Positions 1 to 4,489 of a DNA stretch of 6,231 nucleotides are shown here, one piece after another. A program made the position numbers and the translations under genes. Position 1 is the first letter of the stretch. Each line of letters starts with the position of its first letter. Source of the DNA: Thermoleophilaceae bacterium. Lineage in GTDB: Bacteria; Actinomycetota; Thermoleophilia; Solirubrobacterales; Thermoleophilaceae. The stretch covers positions 1 through 6,231 of the forward strand of contig JACCUE010000171.1 of assembly GCA_013812005.1 (NCBI GenBank), in the 5' to 3' direction. The notes beneath the pieces are model-generated. The model saw only the letters and a list, made by a program, of their open reading frames with translations. It did not search any database and was not told the DNA's origin.

Positions 1-16
1 TGCAACTCACGTTGCA
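1..16. repeat. Short perfect inverted repeat at left edge
   Basis: TGCAAC and GTTGCA form a perfect 6-bp inverted repeat separated by TCAC. There is no T-tract, so it does not look like a complete intrinsic terminator. It lies about 80 bases before the preferred start of the first gene and could be a protein-binding site or chance. It is cut by the window edge, so its true arm length is unknown. Confidence 0.3.
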
Positions 17-98
17 GCACGTCCGGTGGGGAAGGGATCGGGGCTACGATGCCGACGCGCTCGTGGCCGGTCTCGCCGTCCGGGAGCGCACCTCTCCC

Positions 99-560
99 AT
101 GGACATCACTCGACGAGGCAACTACGAATCCGGCGCCGACTACGTCCTCGAGTACGGAGAGCTGCGGTTCACCTTCAACGAGCGTGACTTCACCGAGCGG
201 GTCGAGCAGGCCGCAGTCAAGCTCGGCTTCGTGGCCGGGCCTCTGGAAGGCGACGAGCGTGAGGACCTGGTCAACCTGACCGTGAACGGCGAGGTCACCG
301 ACGCCCACTCCGAGCTCGGCGAGCACATCGTCGAGTGCTGGTACGACCTGCACGGGCCCTCCGATCGCTCGCTCGTGCACTGGCTGCGCCGTCTGGTGTT
401 CCGCGGCGCCTGGCTCGATCAGCGGGTGATGGAGGGCGAGCTGGAGATCATCTTCCACGAGGACACCCACTCGTTCGGCTACGCCCAGCCGGATCGCGAC
501 AACGAGCCGATCGAGCTCTCCCCCGAGCCTTCCTGGAAGCGCGTGGCCTACCGGCGCTGA
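99..560 (+). CDS. Hypothetical protein, 153 aa, soluble and acidic
   Basis: I do not recognise this protein. Starting at the ATG at 99 it is 153 residues, begins MDITRRGNYESG and has no signal peptide or membrane segment. It is rich in Glu and Asp, with aromatic-rich stretches (ECWYDLHG at about 106-113, and a Trp/Arg-rich patch at about 121-134) and a C-terminal Glu/His run (IIFHEDTHSFGY). This suggests a compact alpha/beta domain, but no catalytic motif is clear. The start is uncertain. A GGGAG at 82-86 lies 12 bases before the ATG, which is rather far. The frame stays open with G/C-rich third positions back to the window edge, so a TTG start at 12 or a start outside the window is possible. 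It is the only gene on the plus strand and converges on the next gene, 27 bases away. Coding is well supported by base composition; function is unknown. Confidence 0.75.
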   Translation: MDITRRGNYESGADYVLEYGELRFTFNERDFTERVEQAAVKLGFVAGPLEGDEREDLVNLTVNGEVTDAHSELGEHIVECWYDLHGPSDRSLVHWLRRLVFRGAWLDQRVMEGELEIIFHEDTHSFGYAQPDRDNEPIELSPEPSWKRVAYRR

Positions 561-569
561 GAGTTCCGG

Positions 570-586
570 TCCGGGGGCGGCCCGGG
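570..586. terminator. GC-rich hairpin between convergent genes
   Basis: CCGGG (571-575) pairs with CCCGG (581-585) around a five-base GGCGG loop, and a T·G pair can extend it by one. It fills most of the 27-base gap between two convergent genes, where a shared terminator would be expected. No U-tract follows on either strand, so it would be a non-canonical terminator or simply a roadblock hairpin. GC-rich DNA gives such stems by chance fairly often. Confidence 0.3.
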
Positions 587-587
587 T

Positions 588-782
588 CTAGGGTCGGAGG
601 GTGCTGCGCAGCAAGAAGCCGGCTATCGCGGCGATCACCAGGGCCAGCAGGGCCGGGCCGATGCCCAGCGGGGTGAGGATCCCCACGATGAGGAGCACCA
701 CCGCGGCGATGCCCGTCCCGCCGGCCACCAGGCCGAGCGTGTAAGCGCGCTTCTCGCGTTTTCTGCGGCTCAGTCCACCCAT
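588..782 (-). CDS. Small two-helix membrane protein, 64 aa
   Basis: This is a 64-residue protein with a basic N-terminus (MGGLSRRKREKR) followed by two hydrophobic helices at about 15-36 and 41-58, joined by a short Pro-Gly turn (LTPLGIG). By the positive-inside rule both ends should face the cytoplasm, because the C-terminal tail is also basic (LLRSTLRP). I chose the ATG at 782. It lies 10 bases after the stop of the upstream LOG gene and gives a typical small membrane protein. A GTG at 821 would add 13 residues but overlap the LOG gene by 29 bases. No clear Shine-Dalgarno is visible, so translation may depend on coupling to the gene upstream. No enzymatic motif is present and I cannot name a family. 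Confidence 0.7.
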   Translation of the reverse strand: MGGLSRRKREKRAYTLGLVAGGTGIAAVVLLIVGILTPLGIGPALLALVIAAIAGFLLRSTLRP

Positions 783-792
783 GCGCCGGAGA

Positions 793-1518
793 CTAGCTGC
801 CGGCGTGGTCGCCGTCGCCACGGGGCCGCCGGTGCTCGACCTCGTGCACCAACTCGAGCACGCGATCCGGATCGTCGGTCAGCTCGAGCCTCTCGACGTC
901 CTGGGCGGAGATGTTGCCCTGTGCCAGCGCGGTGTCGCGCAGCCAGTCTATGAGCCCGCTCCAGTAGGAAGAGCCGAACAGGATGATCGGGAAGTGCCTG
1001 ATCTTCTCGGTCTGGCGCAACGTCGCGGCTTCGAACAGCTCGTCGAGGGTGCCGAACCCGCCGGGGAAGACCACGAACGCGCTCGCGTAGCGGACGAACA
1101 TCACCTTGCGGGTGAAGAAGTAGTGGAACTGCAGCGGCAGGTCGACCGACCTGTTCAGCCCCGGCTCCAGCGGCAGGTCGATCCCGAGCCCGATCGACGC
1201 CACGCCCGCCTCCCTCGCGCCCTCGTTGGCCGCCTGCATGATTCCCGGGCCGCCGCCGGTGATGATCGCGAAACCCTCGTCGCCCATCCACCGCGCAAGG
1301 TCACGGGCCTGCCGGTACTCCGGATGGTCGGCCGGGGTCCGGGCCGAGCCGAAGACCGAGACGGCCTTGCCGATGTGCGCCAGCGCCGCGAAGCCGCTGC
1401 GCAGCTCCTCGGAGATCCGCACGACGCGCGCGGCGTCGTCGAGCTGGGTGGCGATCGTGAGCGACTCGGCCTCGAGTAGCTCCTCGTCGGCGCTGGTGGG
1501 GTCGCGGGGCTCGGTCAA
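793..1518 (-). CDS. LOG family Rossmann-fold protein (TIGR00730-type phosphoribohydrolase)
   Basis: The 241-residue protein carries the LOG family signatures. These are GGGPGIM at 88-94, the Arg-Lys pair at 137-138 and PGGFGTLDE at 152-160, which bind nucleotide phosphate and hold the catalytic residues. LOG proteins hydrolyse nucleoside 5'-monophosphates (cytokinin riboside monophosphates in plants) to the free base and ribose 5-phosphate; older annotations call them lysine decarboxylases. The substrate here cannot be told from sequence. About 50 residues precede the core strand (VSVFGSAR at 53-60), including a helix with ISEELRSGF, so this is the longer form. The start is a TTG whose last two bases lie in the upstream stop codon (TTGA). 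No independent Shine-Dalgarno is visible, and the overlap sits in the loop of a hairpin, which points to translation coupled to the Rho-like gene. No hydrophobic segments are present, so it should be cytosolic. Confidence 0.9.
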   Translation of the reverse strand: MTEPRDPTSADEELLEAESLTIATQLDDAARVVRISEELRSGFAALAHIGKAVSVFGSARTPADHPEYRQARDLARWMGDEGFAIITGGGPGIMQAANEGAREAGVASIGLGIDLPLEPGLNRSVDLPLQFHYFFTRKVMFVRYASAFVVFPGGFGTLDELFEAATLRQTEKIRHFPIILFGSSYWSGLIDWLRDTALAQGNISAQDVERLELTDDPDRVLELVHEVEHRRPRGDGDHAGS

Positions 1519-1524
1519 CCGAGC
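1509..1524 (-). promoter_or_regulatory. Hairpin displaying the stop/start overlap (UUGA loop)
   Basis: On the minus strand GCTCGG and CCGAGC form a perfect 6-bp stem around the four-base loop TTGA. The loop contains both the TGA stop of the Rho-like gene and the TTG start of the LOG gene. As DNA it is a 7+2+7 inverted repeat. In mRNA the stem would hinder free initiation at the weak UUG, while a ribosome finishing the upstream gene would melt it. This reading as a coupling element is inference; the base pairing is directly visible. Confidence 0.5.
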
Positions 1525-2672
1525 AGGTCAGCCCTGAGCGTGCCCGAGCGGGCATCCGAGACCTGCGGCTCGCCGGACTTCTGGGGCGGGTCGAGCCCGA
1601 TGCGGGTGCTGGCCTGGCGCTGGACCTCCCAGGCCATGCCGGTGGCCGCGATCACTGTCACCGAGCCGCCCTCCTCGAGCTTGCGGGCCGAGCCGAACAC
1701 CCGTCGCGACACACCCGGGGCGAGCGACTCGAGAGAGTCGATCACCACGACGGCGTCTCCGCCTCTCTCGGCCACCCGCTTGGCACGCTCGACCGCCAGC
1801 TCGGCGGCCTGGGCCTGAGCCTCGTTCGAGCGGTAGAAGGACCCGCCGGTCACGGGCACGTCGGTCTCGCGGGCCCAGTCGGTGACCTCCTCAGGGCGGG
1901 CGCCCACGAGCACGACGCTCACCTGAAGACCGTCGTCCCCCTTGCCGTGAAGGGTCGAGACGATCGCTCGCAGGAGGCGGGTGGCGCCGGCTCCCGGGCC
2001 GCCGGCCACTGCCACCCGCGAGCCCTTGCCGATCGGCACGGACCCGAGCGCCTCAGGCGCGGGCAAGCTCTCCGTGGGGTGCACGGGTGTGAGGTCGTCG
2101 AAGTGCGCCCGCTTCTCGGGCGGCTCGGCGTCATGACCGTTGACCCGCTCCACGCGCAGGAGCGAGGGGTGGCGCTCATTACGCCGGGCGGGGCGCAACG
2201 ACCCGCTCACCTCATCACCCGCGCGCAGCTCGCAGCGCCGGATCTGGGCGGGAGAGACATAGACGTCATCCGAGGGAAGGCCACCGGCTCGGATGAACCC
2301 ACTGCCGTTGGGAAGGATGTCGAGCGTGCCGGTTACCGGCTCGCCGGCGGGCGCGTCGTCTTCAGCAGCTTCGTCGGGCTCTTCGGTGTCCTCAGGCTCG
2401 GCAGCGGTCTGCTCGACCTTTGGCTTGGACCGAGACCGCGATCGACCCCTGGACCTGGGCGCCGGCGCCTGCTCCCGGGGACCCGAGTCTGCCTCTACAC
2501 CGTCCTGGGGTAGGGACCCGTCACCCTCCTCGCTCCCCTCGCCCGTCAAGATCGCCGCGATCAGATCCTCCTTGCGCATCGCGCGGTAGCCTTCGATCGC
2601 CAGCTCCGACGCGATCGCGTGGAGATCGGCGAGCGGGCTGTCTTCGAGCTCCTGGCGCTGGAGAACTGACAC
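1515..2672 (-). CDS. Rho-like protein lacking helicase catalytic residues (pseudo-Rho)
   Basis: This 385-residue protein has Rho architecture. A Rho N-terminal helical domain lies at about 3-43 (PLADLHAIASELAIEGY). A low-complexity linker at about 45-112 is Arg/Ser-rich and then acidic. An OB/cold-shock RNA-binding domain lies at about 113-180 (GTLDILPNGSGFIR, DDVYVSPAQIRR), and a RecA-like region at about 205-385. The OB domain keeps equivalents of E. coli F64, Y80, R87 and E108, but F62 is Ser and Y110 is His. The motor is stripped. Walker A reads GGPGAGAT, losing K181 and K184; D210/E211 become Gly-Ala before RPEEVTD; R269, R353 and R366 are replaced; only the Walker B Asp (D312) and R212 equivalents remain. 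The Q-loop (about 22 residues) and R-loop (about 10 residues) are deleted, and the protein ends near E. coli residue 371, without the last 48 or so. The GTG at 2672 is preferred because AAGGAG lies 8 bases upstream. It probably binds RNA without translocating; it is not expected to be the cell's active Rho. Confidence 0.85.
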   Translation of the reverse strand: MSVLQRQELEDSPLADLHAIASELAIEGYRAMRKEDLIAAILTGEGSEEGDGSLPQDGVEADSGPREQAPAPRSRGRSRSRSKPKVEQTAAEPEDTEEPDEAAEDDAPAGEPVTGTLDILPNGSGFIRAGGLPSDDVYVSPAQIRRCELRAGDEVSGSLRPARRNERHPSLLRVERVNGHDAEPPEKRAHFDDLTPVHPTESLPAPEALGSVPIGKGSRVAVAGGPGAGATRLLRAIVSTLHGKGDDGLQVSVVLVGARPEEVTDWARETDVPVTGGSFYRSNEAQAQAAELAVERAKRVAERGGDAVVVIDSLESLAPGVSRRVFGSARKLEEGGSVTVIAATGMAWEVQRQASTRIGLDPPQKSGEPQVSDARSGTLRADLLG

Positions 2673-2680
2673 TGGCACTG

Positions 2681-2686
2681 CTCCTT
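2681..2686 (-). promoter_or_regulatory. Shine-Dalgarno fixing the Rho-like start
   Basis: AAGGAG on the minus strand is followed by GTG after 2 bases (2678) and again in frame after 8 bases (2672). The 8-base spacing is the usual one, so the second GTG is the likely initiator and the protein begins MSVLQRQELEDS. Confidence 0.75.
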
Positions 2687-2713
2687 CAGGTGGGTTGCGG
2701 GCGGCGAAGGCTA

Positions 2714-2732
2714 ACCGCTGGGGCGGTCCCCA
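2714..2732 (-). promoter_or_regulatory. Two overlapping, mutually exclusive stem-loops in the Rho-like leader
   Basis: In the 66-base gap before the Rho-like gene the minus strand reads TGGGGACCGCCCCAGCGGT. TGGGG can pair with CCCCA (loop ACCG), or ACCGC can pair with GCGGT (loop CCCA); the two stems share bases and cannot coexist. Such a switch would suit attenuation, or the first stem could end the SRPBCC transcript, but neither is followed by a U-run. Stems of five GC pairs are not rare in DNA of this composition. Confidence 0.25.
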
Positions 2733-2738
2733 CGCCGG

Positions 2739-3194
2739 TCAGCCCTCCCGGGGCACCTCTCCACGCCAGCCTCCGGGCGCACCCTGCGACTCGATCAGCT
2801 CCTTGAAGCGCTCCAGGTCTCCTTCCACCCGGCGCTCGTCGAAATTGAACGAGGCGCCGACCTTTTCCTTGATGCCCTCCGGGGTCCAGTCCATCTGGAC
2901 CATGACGCGGGTGGTGTCGGCGTCGATCTTGTGGAAGGTCACGACGCCGGCGTTGTCCTTGCCGTCGACGTTGCGCCAGGCCACGCGCTCCTCCGGCTCC
3001 TGCTCGGTAATCTCCGCATCCCACTCGTGCCGCGATCCGCCGAACTCGACGGTCCAGTGCACGTGGCGGTCGTCGACCTGGCGGATCTCCTCCACGCCCT
3101 CCATGAAGCGGGGAAAGTCCTCGAACTGGGTCCACTGGTCGTAAACGCTCGCGATCGGTGCGCTCACCTCGATCGACTGCTCGATGTTCGCCAT
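2739..3194 (-). CDS. SRPBCC-fold (polyketide cyclase/dehydrase-like) protein, 151 aa
   Basis: This is a single-domain protein of the START/SRPBCC superfamily, which forms a helix-grip cavity for hydrophobic ligands. Diagnostic features are an N-terminal strand leading to a proline (IEQSIEVSAPIASVYDQW at about 4-21), the helix FEDFPRFMEGV at 24-34, and a central WDAEITEQEPEERVAWR stretch at about 58-74. After these come GVVTFHKI with the strand TRVMVQMDW, and the long C-terminal helix RRVEGDLERFKELIES at about 121-136. Length is normal for stand-alone members. The ligand cannot be predicted, and no signal peptide or membrane segment is present. The ATG at 3194 is chosen over an upstream TTG-type start because AAGGAG lies 5 bases before it. 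It is separated by 83 bases from the membrane protein gene upstream and by 66 bases from the Rho-like gene downstream, so it may have its own promoter. I could not identify convincing -35/-10 boxes. Confidence 0.9.
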   Translation of the reverse strand: MANIEQSIEVSAPIASVYDQWTQFEDFPRFMEGVEEIRQVDDRHVHWTVEFGGSRHEWDAEITEQEPEERVAWRNVDGKDNAGVVTFHKIDADTTRVMVQMDWTPEGIKEKVGASFNFDERRVEGDLERFKELIESQGAPGGWRGEVPREG

Positions 3195-3199
3195 CTCGG

Positions 3200-3205
3200 C
3201 TCCTT
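3200..3205 (-). promoter_or_regulatory. Shine-Dalgarno of the SRPBCC gene
   Basis: AAGGAG on the minus strand lies 5 bases before the ATG at 3194. This settles the start against the longer in-frame alternative, whose extra 25 residues do not look like part of the domain. Confidence 0.8.
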
Positions 3206-3225
3206 GGTCGGGTCGGGTCGGGTCG
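3206..3225. repeat. Four tandem GGTCG units
   Basis: Four perfect 5-base copies of GGTCG (CGACC on the minus strand) stand directly before the Shine-Dalgarno of the SRPBCC gene, in its untranslated leader. Short tandem units like this can change copy number by slippage and alter leader spacing; no such effect is shown here. Confidence 0.6.
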
Positions 3226-3277
3226 GCCTGCGAAGCGTGTCCGTACCCGGCCGCGAGACAAATGAACACGTGGTGGG

Positions 3278-4177
3278 TCAGCCGCCCCTGACGGCCAGCG
3301 CAAGCAAGAAGAGGCCGGCCGCGACTGCGAGCAGGACCACGAGCCAGTTGAGCAGGTCTCCGCCGACCGCCAGCGTCGCGAACACGGCGCCCACGATGAG
3401 AGACGCGACACCCAGGCCCCCCTTGGTCGCAGCAGTGACGGCGGGCTCACCGGCGGTGCGGCGGGCGATGGCGCCAAGCGCCGTGAGCACCAGCAGGAGC
3501 GCGAGCAGCAGCCAGGCGCTGGTGTCGGACAGGAGCGATGCGCCCAGGCCGACGGAGAGAGCGCAGGCCAGCAGCGCGTCACGAACCGGCTCGGAGACCC
3601 CGCGCTCTCTGGTCACCGTCTCGCCGTCGAGCGCGTCGGGCTCGCGCCAGGCCAGGACCCCGGTCGGCAGGAACACGGCCCAGAGGAATCCCCACAACAG
3701 AAAGCCGATCATCGCCTCGGCCGTCAGGAAAAAGCCGGATTCGCTGCTCGTGATGGTGGCTCCCTGCCTGGTTGACCGGTCGATGTCGGGCAGGACCACG
3801 AAGAGCGCCACGGCGCTGAGAGCCAGCACGGCGAGCAGGAATGGATAGGCGGCGCGAAAGGCGTCCGCGCGGGCGGACTCATCACGTTCGTCCAGCTCCG
3901 GATGGTCGACGGCCGTGAGCCGTCGGGTGCCCCGGCGCAGCATGCCGAACACGACGGCGATGACGATCAGGAACCCCCAGGCAAGACCGCTGTCGTCGCC
4001 GAGTCCGAGCAGCTGGGGAGCCGCCACCGCGACACCGCCTCCCGTAAGCAGCAGCGGATAGACGGCGGTCCACCGGCGCCGGCTCGCCCGACTCGCGGGA
4101 GTCACGGCATCGCGCCACGTGATCACGTGCTTCACGGACTCGGGCCTTGGCCCTCCGACCACTGCTGTCTGTGTCAT
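3278..4177 (-). CDS. Polytopic membrane protein with DERDE motif, partner of the XRE regulator
   Basis: This is a 299-residue integral membrane protein. Hydrophobic segments lie at about 39-58, 66-80, 109-130, 149-176, 200-217, 220-237, 253-271 and 275-296, giving about eight helices. The cytoplasmic-looking linker between helices 2 and 3 holds DERDE at 96-100 followed by SARADAFRAAY. This resembles the DER-type motif of small membrane proteins (DUF2178-like) that are commonly encoded next to short XRE regulators. The C-terminal half could be a second set of four helices, so a fusion or duplication is possible. No transport or enzyme motif is recognisable. The ATG at 4177 is preferred: GAGG at 4186-4189 is 8 bases upstream and overlaps the regulator's stop codon, tying the two genes into one transcript. 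A longer frame to 4396 would overlap the regulator gene almost entirely and has a composition unlike a protein. Confidence 0.85.
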   Translation of the reverse strand: MTQTAVVGGPRPESVKHVITWRDAVTPASRASRRRWTAVYPLLLTGGGVAVAAPQLLGLGDDSGLAWGFLIVIAVVFGMLRRGTRRLTAVDHPELDERDESARADAFRAAYPFLLAVLALSAVALFVVLPDIDRSTRQGATITSSESGFFLTAEAMIGFLLWGFLWAVFLPTGVLAWREPDALDGETVTRERGVSEPVRDALLACALSVGLGASLLSDTSAWLLLALLLVLTALGAIARRTAGEPAVTAATKGGLGVASLIVGAVFATLAVGGDLLNWLVVLLAVAAGLFLLALAVRGG

Positions 4178-4187
4178 CTCATCCACC

Positions 4188-4454
4188 TCACTCGGCTTCG
4201 GCGTATACCTGCTCGGACATAGGGGTGAACGGCTCACGAGCGAAGATCGCCTCGATCGGCAGCCCGAAGAACTCAGACAGGCGGAAGGCCAGCTCGAGGC
4301 TGGGGCTGTAGTCGCCCCGCTCGAGGTAACCCACCGTCTGGTAGTTGACACCGATGGAGTCGGCGAGCTGCTGGCGTGTGAGCCGGCGCTCCGCACGCAA
4401 GACGGCCAGCCGGTTGTGCAGCCGGCCCTCTTCGCCCTTTGGCTTTCGCCCCAT
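4188..4454 (-). CDS. XRE-family helix-turn-helix regulator, 88 aa
   Basis: This is a single-domain Cro/CI-type DNA-binding protein. After a basic start (MGRKPKGEEG) the HTH domain spans about 18-72: LAVLRAERRLTRQQLADSIG, then the recognition helix VNYQTVGYLERGDYSPSLEL, then the helix LAFRLSEFFGLPIEAIF. The ERG.Y.PSLELA pattern is typical of the short regulators found beside small membrane proteins. It ends with an acidic tail (YAEAE) and has no ligand-binding domain. The ATG at 4454 is preferred over a TTG at 4472, which would read through the promoter and operator. A perfect inverted repeat lies immediately before the ATG and over the -10 box, so the protein probably represses its own transcription and that of the membrane protein gene 10 bases downstream. 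There is no Shine-Dalgarno, consistent with a leaderless message. Confidence 0.92.
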   Translation of the reverse strand: MGRKPKGEEGRLHNRLAVLRAERRLTRQQLADSIGVNYQTVGYLERGDYSPSLELAFRLSEFFGLPIEAIFAREPFTPMSEQVYAEAE

Positions 4455-4470
4455 GTTGTATGTATACAAC
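4455..4470. promoter_or_regulatory. Candidate operator: perfect 7+2+7 inverted repeat
   Basis: GTTGTAT and ATACAAC form a perfect inverted repeat with a two-base spacer, directly touching the regulator's ATG. It covers the proposed -10 box. Its AT-richness stands out from the surrounding GC-rich DNA. Size and symmetry suit an XRE dimer, so autorepression is the likely role; binding by this protein is inferred. Confidence 0.65.
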
Positions 4471-4489
4471 AAAGAAGGCGATTTCTAAA
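4461..4489 (-). promoter_or_regulatory. Probable promoter of the regulator/membrane-protein pair (leaderless)
   Basis: On the minus strand TTTAGA (4489-4484) and TATACA (4466-4461) are separated by 17 bases, matching four of six -35 and most -10 consensus bases. Six bases separate TATACA from the ATG, so transcription would begin at or next to the A of the start codon. This agrees with the absence of a Shine-Dalgarno. The -35 box begins one base after the glpD stop codon. Confidence 0.6.

Noticed and set aside
43..50. TACGAT as a -10 box for the left plus-strand gene
   Set aside because: No -35-like hexamer lies at 16-19 bases upstream; the only TTGCAG is 27 bases away.
781..1479. Long plus-strand open frame opposite the LOG gene
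   Set aside because: It mirrors a gene with clear LOG motifs, is low in hydrophobic core and has no recognisable domain. Long antisense frames are expected in GC-rich DNA.
1947..2513. 188-codon plus-strand frame opposite the Rho-like gene
   Set aside because: Antisense shadow without a start signal or domain; the opposite strand has aligned Rho domains.
1515..2672. Reading the Rho-like gene as a frameshifted pseudogene or sequencing error
   Set aside because: I looked for the missing Q-loop, R-loop and C-terminus in the other frames and found none. Similarity resumes in the same frame on both sides of each gap, and the LOG gene starts at once after the stop.
3226..3277. Promoter for the SRPBCC gene around TTGTCT on the minus strand
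   Set aside because: A -35-like TTGTCT is present, but there is no -10-like hexamer at a suitable distance.
2686..3582. 298-codon minus-strand frame overlapping the SRPBCC gene
   Set aside because: Its translation is Arg/Pro/Gly-rich low complexity, while the overlapping frame encodes a coherent SRPBCC domain with a good Shine-Dalgarno.
2931..3848. 305-codon plus-strand open frame opposite the SRPBCC and membrane protein genes
   Set aside because: It spans two well-supported minus-strand genes, and its Ser/Arg/Pro/Ala-rich translation is typical of an antisense shadow.
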